Shown one piece after another: positions 1 through 7,039 of a DNA stretch of 12,276 nt (positions are counted from its first letter, which is position 1; each line of letters begins with the position of its first letter). The position numbers and the translations under genes were made by a program. Origin of the DNA: an uncultured Paracoccaceae bacterium (GTDB taxonomy: Bacteria > Pseudomonadota > Alphaproteobacteria > Rhodobacterales > Rhodobacteraceae); contig CALEZJ010000616.1 of NCBI GenBank assembly GCA_937927885.1, positions 1 through 12,276 of the forward strand, given 5' to 3'. The notes beneath the pieces were generated by a model, which had not been told where the DNA came from, searched no databases, and was given only the letters and a program-made list of their open reading frames with translations.

Positions 1-2042
1 CCTTGGGTGAATTCGCGCGACCAGATGCCAAAGCTTTTCTCCAGCCTCAGCGACAGGACCGAGGCGAAACCAACGTCGCGCAGTCCCAGATCGGCACCCG
101 CCTTCAGGATCGCCTTGCGCAGGCCCGGCTGTTCCAGCGCCCCGCAGTTGATCTCGTAGCCGAGTTCGCCCGAAATCGACATCCGCGCGACCTTTGCGCG
201 AACAAGGCCCACGTCCATCGTGCGGCAGGCCATGAAGGGCAGCGCCTTGTTCGACACATCGTCGTCCGTGAGCCATTCCAGAATCGCGCGGGCGTTGGGG
301 CCGAACAGCGACAGGCCGGTCGTCGCATCCGAGATGTCGCGCAGGGCGACACCATCGCCCATATGGCCTTCGAACCAGCGCATGTGCCATTCGCGCAGGT
401 AATACGAGCCCATGAGCCACCAGCTGCCATCGCCCCAGTTGAGCACGGTCAGATCGCCCTTCAGCTTGCCGTTCTCGCCCAGCATCGGCGCAAGGCGCGC
501 GCGCCCGGGCCCCGGCAGGCGGCAGGCCAGCAAGCTGTCCAGCCAGGCCCGCGCCCCGGGTCCGGTGACCTCGTAACGCGAGAAGGCGGTCATATCGAGA
601 AGTCCCGCCCCGTCCCGTGCGGCGCGGGCCTCGGCGCCGATCAGGTCGAACGCGTTCGAGCGGCGCAGCGTCGGTCTCTCGATGAAACCCGCGGGAGCGA
701 AATAGAGCGGCTGTTCCAGTCCCCAGCTGGCCCCCCACTGACAGCCCTCGGCGCTGAGATCGGCATGGATGGCGGGGGTTTTCAGCGGCCGACCGGCGGG
801 CAATTGCTCGTTGGGATAGGACATGATGAAGCGGCGCGCGTAGAACTGGCCGGTGGTCTGGCGGATGAAGGCGCGATTGGTGGCGAAACTGCCGTAACGC
901 GCGATGTCCATGCCAAAGATATCGGCCTCGGGTTCGCCGTGGATCATCCATTCCGCCAGCGATTTGCCGACTCCGCCACCTTGCAGGAAACCCGCCATCA
1001 CACCACAGGCGACCCAGTAATTGCGCTGGCCGCGAACGGGTCCGACCAGCGGGTTTCCATCGGGTGAAAAGGTGAAGGCGCCGTTCACCCAGCGCTTGAT
1101 GCCCACGGTTTCAAGGCAGGGGAAGCGGCTGAAACCCAGTGCCAGTTCTTCTTCGATGCGACCGACGTCCTCTTGCAGCAACTCGACGCCGAAATCCCAG
1201 GGCGCGCCGTCCATCTGCCAGTGCTTGAATTTCCGTTCATAAATGCCCAGAAGAAGACCCTTCTGCTCCTGCCTGGTGTACGAGAACCCTTCGGGGTCGA
1301 CGACCAGCGGGATTTCCCGCCCCAGTTCGACCAGTTCGGGGATCGATTCCGTCACCAGGTAATGGTGCTCCATCGGGGTGACCGGCAGTTCGACCCCCGC
1401 CATGCGCCCGACCTGCTTTGCCCAGAGACCGCCGGCGTTGACGACATGTTCGGCCAGCACGAGGCCCTTGTCGGTGTGGACCTCCCACATCCCGTCAGCG
1501 CGCTGGCTCAGGCTTTCCACCTTTGTGTGTTCATGGATCGCCGCCCCCCGGTTCTTTGCGGCGCGGGCATAGGCGTGGACCACGGCCGAGGGGTCGATGT
1601 GTCCCTCCCTGTCGCTCCACAACCCGCCGAACACGCCCTCGGTCGAGACGATGGGGCAGCGACGCTTGATTTCCGCAGGCGATATCAGTTCGACATCGTC
1701 GATACCCAGCGACTGGAAAGTGCGAAGCGAAGCCTTCAGTGCCTCCCACCGGTCAGGGCTGCTGGCCAGCGTGATGCCGCCTGTCATGTGCATCCCGATG
1801 TCGATGCCGGATTCCGCGCCCACCGTCTGCAACAGGTCGATGGTATAGGATTGCAGCGCCGCGATGTTCGGGTCCGAGTTCAGGGCATGAAAACCCCCGG
1901 CAGCGTGCCAGCTTGATCCCGCGGTCAGCACGTCGCGCTCGAACAGGGCAATGTCGGACCAGCCGAATTTGGTCAGGTGATAGGCAACCGAGGCCCCAAC
2001 GACACCTCCGCCGATGATCGCGACCCGATAGTGAGACTTCAT
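1..2042 (-). CDS. Dimethylglycine/sarcosine dehydrogenase-type FAD oxidoreductase with GcvT-like domain (C-terminus beyond window)
   Basis: The frame is open from an ATG at 2042-2040 to the left edge, giving 680 visible codons; relatives are roughly 800-850 residues, so the C-terminal part is missing. Residues 7-16 form the N-terminal FAD-binding fold (VAIIGGGVVG). Residues 40-50 (TAGSSWHAAGG) match the segment that carries the covalently bound FAD histidine in dimethylglycine dehydrogenases, pointing to H46. A GcvT-like aminomethyltransferase/tetrahydrofolate domain follows from about residue 440 and contains SGELGYEIN at 624-632. Family members oxidatively demethylate N-methyl amines such as dimethylglycine or sarcosine and pass the one-carbon unit to tetrahydrofolate. 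A G-rich stretch (GGGGGG) about 6 bases upstream supports the start. The gene lies downstream of a LivGFHM transporter on the same strand but after a 228-base gap, so it may have its own promoter. The family is clear; the true substrate (dimethylglycine, sarcosine or another N-methyl compound) is not. Confidence 0.88.
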   Translation of the reverse strand, partial: MKSHYRVAIIGGGVVGASVAYHLTKFGWSDIALFERDVLTAGSSWHAAGGFHALNSDPNIAALQSYTIDLLQTVGAESGIDIGMHMTGGITLASSPDRWEALKASLRTFQSLGIDDVELISPAEIKRRCPIVSTEGVFGGLWSDREGHIDPSAVVHAYARAAKNRGAAIHEHTKVESLSQRADGMWEVHTDKGLVLAEHVVNAGGLWAKQVGRMAGVELPVTPMEHHYLVTESIPELVELGREIPLVVDPEGFSYTRQEQKGLLLGIYERKFKHWQMDGAPWDFGVELLQEDVGRIEEELALGFSRFPCLETVGIKRWVNGAFTFSPDGNPLVGPVRGQRNYWVACGVMAGFLQGGGVGKSLAEWMIHGEPEADIFGMDIARYGSFATNRAFIRQTTGQFYARRFIMSYPNEQLPAGRPLKTPAIHADLSAEGCQWGASWGLEQPLYFAPAGFIERPTLRRSNAFDLIGAEARAARDGAGLLDMTAFSRYEVTGPGARAWLDSLLACRLPGPGRARLAPMLGENGKLKGDLTVLNWGDGSWWLMGSYYLREWHMRWFEGHMGDGVALRDISDATTGLSLFGPNARAILEWLTDDDVSNKALPFMACRTMDVGLVRAKVARMSISGELGYEINCGALEQPGLRKAILKAGADLGLRDVGFASVLSLRLEKSFGIWSREFTQ

Positions 2043-2270
2043 CCGCTGCCCCCCGTGGCTCAAGACACTTCCACGTTAGGTACATTACTGTACTGGACTG
2101 CGTCCAGAGATTTCTTTCGCTGGTTCGCGGTCGGCAAGATTTCAGGCGGTGAGCGAGCGAGACACCGGCACCCGCACGAAGGCCGTGCAGCCGCTGCCCC
2201 ACGGGCTGACAGGTCGCCCTGAGGCTGCGCGCAAGGTGCGGGGTATGGTCCTTCTCCTGGCGACCCTCGC
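2043..2270. other. Intergenic region between livM-type gene and dehydrogenase
   Basis: These 228 bases hold no convincing gene; the short reading frames crossing them are shadows. On the minus strand the region is the 3' flank of the LivM-type gene and the upstream region of the dehydrogenase. A small GC hairpin (GCACG 2174-2178 and CGTGC 2184-2188, loop AAGGC) lies about 80 bases past the LivM-type stop; with no T-run it is a poor intrinsic terminator. The part nearest the dehydrogenase carries two abutting inverted repeats, annotated separately, and a G-rich ribosome-binding stretch next to the start codon. I found no confident -35/-10 pair. Confidence 0.6.
2080..2107. promoter_or_regulatory. 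Two abutting inverted repeats, candidate operator upstream of the dehydrogenase gene
   Basis: The first repeat is GTACA (2080-2084), spacer TTAC, TGTAC (2089-2093). The second is CTGGAC (2093-2098), spacer TGC, GTCCAG (2102-2107). Both are perfect and share the C at 2093. They end 38 bases before the ATG of the dehydrogenase, where a promoter/operator would be expected. Short palindromes of this size are typical binding sites of dimeric regulators such as the GntR family, but no regulator is encoded in the window, so the link is inference. The second repeat could instead form a small RNA hairpin in the leader. Confidence 0.45.
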
Positions 2271-3251
2271 TCAGCGGTCGGTCATGCGCCTTGCGGTTGG
2301 CATCAGGGACCAGCCAAAGCGTCGCTCGATCAGGCCCCAGATGCCGCCGCTGGAGAACGACACCACCAGAATCGCCACCACCCCCAGCACGATGAGGTAG
2401 GTGACGCCATAGTCACCCAGGATTTCGCGCAGCAGGAAATAGACGGCGGTTCCGACAATCGCACCCTCGATGCGCCCGATACCGCCGATCACCACGATGA
2501 AGATGACGGCCACCGTCCAATCCTGCAAGGAAAACGCCGCCTGTGGCGAAACGCGCAGTTTTTGCAGAAAGATGATGGCGCCGATCACCCCGGTGATCGC
2601 GGCGACCAGAACATAGGTCCAGAATCGGATGCGCTGGATGTTGACCCCCACCGACACCGCCGCCACGGGATTGTCGCGCAGCGCCATCAACGCCAACCCG
2701 GGTTTCGAGCGGATCAGGGTCCAGGCACCCACCAGTGTCCCGATGCCCAGCCCCAGCATCAGCCAGTAGATGACGAACTCGCGCATTTCGCGGCTGGCGG
2801 CGATCGAGCGCACCGCGTCCGTCGGCAGCGACATGCCCGCGCCGCCACCCAGCGCCGGGATGCCGGCAAAGACCAGCGCCACGCTTTCTGCCGCGACCCA
2901 GGTGCCAATGGCGAAATAGGCGCCCTCCAGCCGGAACAGCAGGCGTGCAAAGCCCGCCGCCACCAGGCCCGCCAGCACGAAGGCCAGCGGCAGTGCCGCC
3001 AGCGGCGGCAGGCCCAGCATCACCGTGCTGATCATCAGCATGTACCCGCCGAGACCGACAAAGGCCTGCTGGCCCACCGACATCAGCCCGGCATAGCCCG
3101 CCAGCAGGTTCCACAGCACGGCAAGGGCCAGATAGGCCATGATCTCGCCGATCAGCCGCAGATCGGACCTGCCTGCCCACAGAGGCGCCAGCGCCAGGAT
3201 CAGTGTCACCACCGCCAGCAGCAGGGACACCCGGATCACGCTCTTGCTCAT
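2271..3251 (-). CDS. livM: LivM-type ABC transporter permease
   Basis: This 326-residue, strongly hydrophobic protein is the second integral-membrane subunit of a branched-chain amino acid (HAAT) type importer. Family hallmarks are GYAGLMSVGQQAFVGLGGY at residues 52-70, the cytoplasmic coupling-loop region ALRDNPVAAVSVGVN at 190-204, and GGIGRIEGAIVG at 256-267. Length is normal for LivM. The ATG lies 3 bases after the stop of the LivH-type gene, with a GGAG ribosome-binding site inside the end of that gene, so the two are surely co-transcribed and probably translationally linked. In the complex it should pair with the LivH-type subunit as the transmembrane channel, driven by the two upstream ATPases. 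Despite the Liv name the substrate need not be an amino acid: this family also imports aromatic acids, amides and urea, and the neighbourhood favours a catabolic substrate. Confidence 0.93.
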   Translation of the reverse strand: MSKSVIRVSLLLAVVTLILALAPLWAGRSDLRLIGEIMAYLALAVLWNLLAGYAGLMSVGQQAFVGLGGYMLMISTVMLGLPPLAALPLAFVLAGLVAAGFARLLFRLEGAYFAIGTWVAAESVALVFAGIPALGGGAGMSLPTDAVRSIAASREMREFVIYWLMLGLGIGTLVGAWTLIRSKPGLALMALRDNPVAAVSVGVNIQRIRFWTYVLVAAITGVIGAIIFLQKLRVSPQAAFSLQDWTVAVIFIVVIGGIGRIEGAIVGTAVYFLLREILGDYGVTYLIVLGVVAILVVSFSSGGIWGLIERRFGWSLMPTARRMTDR

Positions 3252-3254
3252 GGC

Positions 3255-4115
3255 TCACTCCATCCGCGGGAACAGGCCGCGCGGGCGCACGGCGAGGATC
3301 AGAAAGAACACCAGATGCCCGGCAAGGATCTGGAATTGCGGGGAAATCTGCGCACCCAATGCCTGCGCCACGCCCAGCACGACACCGCCGGCCAAGGTGC
3401 CCCACAGGCTGCCCAGCCCGCCGATGATCACCGCTTCGAACCCGAAGATCAGCCGGGCCGGACCGCTGAACGGATCGAAATTCGACCGTGCGGCCAGAAA
3501 CACCCCTGCGATGGCAATGACCGCGAAACTCAGCGCCATGGCCAGCGCATGCACATGCCGGGTGTTGACGCCCATCGCGCGCGCCATCTCGGCATCATCC
3601 GTAGTGGCACGAAACGCCCGCCCCATCGCGGTGCGGTAGAACAGCAGTTCGAGCCCCAGGATCAGCACCACGGCGACGGCAAAGGTGGCCAGCGGCAACC
3701 ATCCCACCGAGATCGGCCCCAGAGACAGGCTGGCGGTTTCGATGGGGCCGGCAGCCAGACGCCGGGTGTCGGTAGAGAACAGCGTGAGCAGCCCGTTCTG
3801 GATCACCACCGCCAGGCCGAACGTGACCAGAATGGGCGGCAGCAGGTTTGGTCCCAGCGTGCGGTTCAGCAAACCGCGCTGGATCGCATAACCGATCCCG
3901 GCCATCAAAGGCACCACGAGGATCAGCGAGGCAAAGGGATGAAGCCCCGTCGCCTGCACCACCACCAGCGCCAGATAAGCGCCCAGCACGATGAAATCGC
4001 CATGCGCGATGTTGACCAGCCGCATCACGCCAAAGATCAGGCTGAGTCCGGTCGCAAACAGCGCATAGAGTCCGCCCAGCAGGATCCCCTGCACCACGGC
4101 ATCGACATAAGCCAT
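3255..4115 (-). CDS. livH: LivH-type ABC transporter permease
   Basis: A 286-residue membrane protein with about eight hydrophobic segments, of normal length for LivH. The signature region NIAHGDFIVLGAY (residues 35-47) is the classic LivH N-terminal motif. A coupling-loop segment reading RATTDDAEMARAMGVN and a C-terminal GGLGSLWG glycine motif are also typical. It would form the inner-membrane pore together with the LivM-type subunit. The ATG at 4115 sits 3 bases past the stop of the LivF-type ATPase gene, whose end (reading GGAGG on the minus strand) supplies the ribosome-binding site. It is the third gene of the minus-strand transporter operon. The family call is firm; substrate specificity comes mainly from the binding protein and cannot be read from this subunit. 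Confidence 0.94.
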   Translation of the reverse strand: MAYVDAVVQGILLGGLYALFATGLSLIFGVMRLVNIAHGDFIVLGAYLALVVVQATGLHPFASLILVVPLMAGIGYAIQRGLLNRTLGPNLLPPILVTFGLAVVIQNGLLTLFSTDTRRLAAGPIETASLSLGPISVGWLPLATFAVAVVLILGLELLFYRTAMGRAFRATTDDAEMARAMGVNTRHVHALAMALSFAVIAIAGVFLAARSNFDPFSGPARLIFGFEAVIIGGLGSLWGTLAGGVVLGVAQALGAQISPQFQILAGHLVFFLILAVRPRGLFPRME

Positions 4116-4118
4116 TGG

Positions 4119-4823
4119 TCAACCTCCGAAATAGGCGTGGGTGATCTGCGCCTTGGTGAAATCGGCGCTGGGGCCGGCCAACACCACGCGCCCTTCGTTC
4201 AGGCACACCAGGGTATCGGCCATGCGGCGCACGCGCTCGATATCCTGTTCGACGACAATGGCGGAAATCCCGCTTTGCAGGATCGCGGGAAGGGCGGCGT
4301 ACACGTCATTCACGATGATCGGGGCCAGGCCCAGAGAGACCTCGTCGAACAGGATCACCCGCGGATTGGCCACCAGCGCGCGGCCGATCGACACCATCTG
4401 CTGCTGCCCCCCGGACAGCGACTGGGACGGCGAGTGGCGTTTCTCGCGCAGCGCGGGGAACAGGTCGAAAACCCGCTCCACGGTCCAGTCGCCGCGCCGC
4501 CCGCCCTGCGCCGCCAGTTGCAGGTTTTCCTCGACACTGAGCGAGCGGAACAATCGCCGCCCCTCGGGCACCAACGCCAGCCCAAGGCGCAGCATGGCTT
4601 CCGGGCGCAGGTGACCGATGGGCTGGCCGGCAAAGGTGACAGCCTCGCGCCCGCGCGGCAAAAGGCCCAGGATCGCCTTGAACAGGGTCGATTTCCCTGC
4701 GCCGTTGGCACCGACAAGACCCAGAAGGCTGCCCTCGGCCAGCGCAAGGTCGATCCCGAACAACGCCTGAAAATCGCCGTAGCCCGCGTTCAGGCCATGC
4801 ACCGACAGGATGGGATCGCTCAT
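4119..4823 (-). CDS. livF: LivF-type ABC transporter ATPase
   Basis: A 234-residue cytoplasmic ATPase subunit. Visible motifs are Walker A GANGAGKST (38-46), the LivF-typical LVPEGRRLF segment (84-92), ABC signature LSGGQ (136-140), Walker B VILFDE (156-161) and VEQ (191-193), where LivF proteins usually have Q instead of the H-loop histidine. The start is placed at the ATG at 4823-4821 (MSDPILSV), which overlaps the TGA of the LivG-type gene as ATGA. A longer in-frame extension to 5030 lies wholly inside that gene and adds no conserved sequence. It should form a heterodimer with the LivG-type ATPase to power import. The 4-base overlap implies translational coupling and roughly equal subunit synthesis. 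Confidence 0.94.
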   Translation of the reverse strand: MSDPILSVHGLNAGYGDFQALFGIDLALAEGSLLGLVGANGAGKSTLFKAILGLLPRGREAVTFAGQPIGHLRPEAMLRLGLALVPEGRRLFRSLSVEENLQLAAQGGRRGDWTVERVFDLFPALREKRHSPSQSLSGGQQQMVSIGRALVANPRVILFDEVSLGLAPIIVNDVYAALPAILQSGISAIVVEQDIERVRRMADTLVCLNEGRVVLAGPSADFTKAQITHAYFGG

Positions 4824-5563
4824 GCTGCCTCCTCGGGGCCCAGATAGACGCTTGTCACATGCGGGTCGCTGAGGATCGTGTCCGGTGGGCCCTCGGCGAT
4901 GACCTTGCCGAAATCCAGCACCAGGATGCGGTCGACCACCTTGAGCAGCGCATGCAGGACGTGCTCGATCCACACGATTGTCACGCCAGACCCCCGGATA
5001 TCGCGGATCAGTTCGACCAGCGTGACGCATTCCGCCTCGGTCATGCCGCCCGCGATTTCATCGAGCAGCAACAGCCGCGGCCCGGTGGCCAGCGCGCGCG
5101 CCAGTTCCAGACGTTTGCGGTCGAGCAGCGTCAGCGTTCCGGCCAGCACATCGGCCTTCGGCGCAAGGCCAGTCATTTCCAGTGCCGCGCGGGCATGCGG
5201 ACGGGCCGCCTTCTCGCTCAGGCCGCGGCCAAAAGCGGCGGCGATCAGCACGTTCTCGAAGGTGGTCAGACCGGAGAAAGGCTGCGGAACCTGAAAGCTG
5301 CGGGCAATTCCGGCAAGGCAGCGCTGCCGCGCGTCCATCCGGGTGATGTCCTGGCCGAACAGGGTGATCTGACCGGTTCCCGCCGGAACCGTGCCGGTGA
5401 TCAGGTTGAACAGCGTGGTCTTGCCCGCGCCGTTCGGCCCGATGATGCCAAGCGCGCCGCCCTCGGGGACCGACAGGCTGACATCGCGCGTCACGGCGAT
5501 CGCGCCATAGGATTTGTTCAGGCCTGTCGCGGTCAGCGCCTGCGGTGCGGAATCAGGTGTCAT
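4820..5563 (-). CDS. livG: LivG-type ABC transporter ATPase
   Basis: A 247-residue ATPase subunit, first gene of the minus-strand transporter operon. It has Walker A GPNGAGKTT (42-50), Q-loop RSFQ (88-91), Walker B LLLLDE (164-169) and an H-loop histidine at 201 (IEHV). The ABC signature is atypical: where most paralogues have an LSxGxQ-like motif it reads LTLLDRKRLELARAL (144-158), and the Walker B follow-on is IAGGM instead of the usual PAAGM. The start is the ATG at 5563-5561, 5 bases downstream of GGAGGAG. A longer in-frame stretch reaches 6892, but it crosses the intergenic region and runs antisense to the binding-protein gene, so it is rejected. The gene diverges from the binding-protein gene across a 144-base regulatory region. 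Confidence 0.93.
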   Translation of the reverse strand: MTPDSAPQALTATGLNKSYGAIAVTRDVSLSVPEGGALGIIGPNGAGKTTLFNLITGTVPAGTGQITLFGQDITRMDARQRCLAGIARSFQVPQPFSGLTTFENVLIAAAFGRGLSEKAARPHARAALEMTGLAPKADVLAGTLTLLDRKRLELARALATGPRLLLLDEIAGGMTEAECVTLVELIRDIRGSGVTIVWIEHVLHALLKVVDRILVLDFGKVIAEGPPDTILSDPHVTSVYLGPEEAA

Positions 5564-5707
5564 GCGGGCTCCTCCCCGCCTCGGATCATAGGGGATAACC
5601 TTTGCATGACAAGATAAAATATTTTGTGTTGTATGATAGCTTAAATTGTGCGACGACTCAGGCGACGGCCGGGGAGGGCCGCGAACCACGCCGAGGGAGG
5701 CATTTCC
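5564..5707. promoter_or_regulatory. Divergent promoter region between transporter and catabolic operons
   Basis: These 144 bases separate two divergently transcribed gene sets. The centre (about 5601-5650) is strikingly AT-rich for this GC-rich window. The best -10-like hexamer on the plus strand is TATGAT (5632-5637), but no good -35 sits at the right distance. On the minus strand TTAAGC (5644-5639) and TATTTT (5621-5616), 17 bases apart, form a weak candidate pair for the livG-type gene. Weak consensus on both sides is consistent with activator-dependent transcription. Strong ribosome-binding sites flank it on both sides: GGAGGAG at 5575-5569 (minus) and GGGAGG at 5695-5700 (plus). Confidence 0.7.
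5609..5632. promoter_or_regulatory. Imperfect 24-base palindrome, candidate operator
   Basis: An inverted repeat centred between 5620 and 5621, with 10 of 12 positions paired. The core is the perfect 10-base palindrome AAAATATTTT (5616-5625) and the outer arms are ACAA (5609-5612) and TTGT (5629-5632). Mismatches are at 5615/5626 and 5613/5628. It lies midway between the two divergent start codons, overlaps the TATTTT hexamer and abuts TATGAT, a sensible place for one dimeric regulator to control both directions. The regulator is not in this window. AT-rich DNA produces palindromes by chance, so confidence is moderate. Confidence 0.5.
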
Positions 5708-6991
5708 ATGACCCGCTATTCCAGATCGCTTTGGACACGCCGCCGCCTGCTGGGCTCGGGCGCAGCCGCGCTGGCCGCGCCCGCCATCCTGCCGCGCCGC
5801 GCATGGGCGCAGGGCGCCGAAATCCGGGTGGGCTGGGTCAGCCCCACCACCGGGCCGGTCGCGGCCTTTGGATCGGCGGATGACTACGTCCTCGCCGCGG
5901 TCGAGCAGGCCATCGGTCCGGGGATCGAGATCAATGGCACCACCCATCCGGTTCGCATCATCCGCAAGGACACGCAGTCGAACCCGAACCGCGCGGCCGA
6001 GGTTACCTCGGACCTGATCCTGAACGACGAAGTGCACCTGATGCTTTCGTCCTCGACGGCCGATACGGTGCTGCCCGCCACCGACCAGTGCGAGTTGAAC
6101 GAAGTGCCCAGCCTGTCGACCGACACACCCTGGGATGCGTTCTTCTTTGCCCGCGGCGGCAATCCGGCGGTGGGGTTTGACTGGACCTACCACTTCTTCT
6201 GGGGTGGCCAGCAGATCGTCGATTGCTATGCCTCGCTGTGGAACCAGTTGTCCACCAACCGCCGCGTCGGCGTGCTGATGTCGAACGATTCCGATGGCGT
6301 CGCCCTGTCGCACCCGGAAAACGGCTTTGCCGCCATGGTGGCGCGCGCCGGGTTCGAGGTGGTCAACGGCGGGCTGTTCCAGCCACTGGCCGACGATTAC
6401 ACCGCCCAGATCGCCCAGATGCGCGATGCCGGAGTCGACATCATCACCGGCGTGTTCCTGCCGCCGGATTGGACCACCTTCTGGACGCAGTCGGCGCAGC
6501 AGGGCTTTCGCCCAAAGGCCGCGACCATCGCCAAGGCATTGCTGTTCCACAATGCCGTCGAGGCGCTGGGGCCGCTGGGCCATGGCCTGTCGACCGAGGT
6601 CTGGTGGGCGCCGCAACACCCGTTCCTGTCCACGCTGACCGGCCAGACCTCGCGCCAGATTGCCGAGGGCTATGTGGCGCAGGCGGGGCGGCCCTGGGTG
6701 CAGCCGATGGGCTACAAGCATGCGCTGGCCGAGGTGGCCGTCGACGTGCTGCGCCGCTGCGAGGACCCGTTCGATCCCGGCGCCATGGTCGAGGCGATCA
6801 AGAGCACGCAGATGCAGAGTCTGGTCGGCAGCATCGCCTTTACCGGGGCACCGGTGCCCAATGTCTGCCCGACCCCGGTGGTGGGCGGCCAATGGGTGCG
6901 CCGCGCCGATGGCGGGTTCGACCTGAACGTGTCGGAAAACCAGCAGGCGCCGGAAATTCCGGTTGATGCGCCCTTCTTTGCGCTGAACTGA
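5708..6991 (+). CDS. Tat-exported ABC transporter substrate-binding protein (LivK/periplasmic-binding type 1)
   Basis: A 427-residue periplasmic binding protein of the type 1 (Peripla_BP_6) fold. The N-terminus is a twin-arginine signal: TRRRLLG (residues 10-16), a hydrophobic stretch rich in Ala and Leu, then AWA before Q35 as the likely cleavage site, leaving about 393 mature residues. The mature protein opens with IRVGWVSPTTGPVAAFG, the usual first strand and ligand-loop of LivK-like proteins. The start is the ATG at 5708, 7 bases after GGGAGG (5695-5700); an in-frame GTG at 5648 would put an arginine-rich tail ahead of the signal peptide and is rejected. It diverges from the LivGFHM-type genes, which lack their own binding protein, and is probably its receptor component. 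It heads the plus-strand catabolic operon, so uptake and degradation are probably co-induced. The ligand cannot be read from the sequence. Confidence 0.9.
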   Translation: MTRYSRSLWTRRRLLGSGAAALAAPAILPRRAWAQGAEIRVGWVSPTTGPVAAFGSADDYVLAAVEQAIGPGIEINGTTHPVRIIRKDTQSNPNRAAEVTSDLILNDEVHLMLSSSTADTVLPATDQCELNEVPSLSTDTPWDAFFFARGGNPAVGFDWTYHFFWGGQQIVDCYASLWNQLSTNRRVGVLMSNDSDGVALSHPENGFAAMVARAGFEVVNGGLFQPLADDYTAQIAQMRDAGVDIITGVFLPPDWTTFWTQSAQQGFRPKAATIAKALLFHNAVEALGPLGHGLSTEVWWAPQHPFLSTLTGQTSRQIAEGYVAQAGRPWVQPMGYKHALAEVAVDVLRRCEDPFDPGAMVEAIKSTQMQSLVGSIAFTGAPVPNVCPTPVVGGQWVRRADGGFDLNVSENQQAPEIPVDAPFFALN

Positions 6992-6998
6992 CCTTGGC

Positions 6999-7018
6999 GG
7001 GGGCCATCAGCGGCCCCC
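6999..7018 (+). terminator. GC-rich hairpin after the binding-protein gene (possible attenuator)
   Basis: GGGGGCC (6999-7005), loop ATCAGC, GGCCCCC (7012-7018) make a perfect 7-pair stem that starts 8 bases after the stop codon. It is followed by more C and only a TTT, so it lacks the U-run of a classical terminator. In binding-protein operons such hairpins often stabilise the upstream mRNA or partly stop transcription, giving more binding protein than downstream enzymes. That role is inference here. Confidence 0.5.
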
Positions 7019-7039
7019 CCCCTTTACCCGGACCAGCCC

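Noticed and set aside
3..1067. A 354-codon plus-strand frame at the left edge
   Set aside because: It is antisense to the dehydrogenase, whose minus-strand frame shows clear FAD and GcvT motifs.
2174..2188. Small GC hairpin as a terminator for the LivM-type gene
   Set aside because: Only 5 pairs, no T-run, and about 80 bases past the stop; not enough to call a terminator.
2562..4847. A 761-codon open frame on the plus strand
   Set aside because: It is antisense to the LivM-, LivH- and LivF-type genes, has a His/Gln/Arg-rich low-complexity translation and no recognisable domain. It is a typical GC-driven shadow.
5648..5707. GTG start for the binding protein
   Set aside because: It would add 20 arginine-rich residues ahead of a well-formed Tat signal peptide; the ATG at 5708 has a strong, well-spaced ribosome-binding site.
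5564..6892. N-terminal extension of the LivG-type frame, making a 690-residue protein
   Set aside because: The extension runs antisense to the binding-protein gene and across the AT-rich intergenic region; the real start at 5563 has a strong ribosome-binding site and begins just before the conserved ATPase domain.
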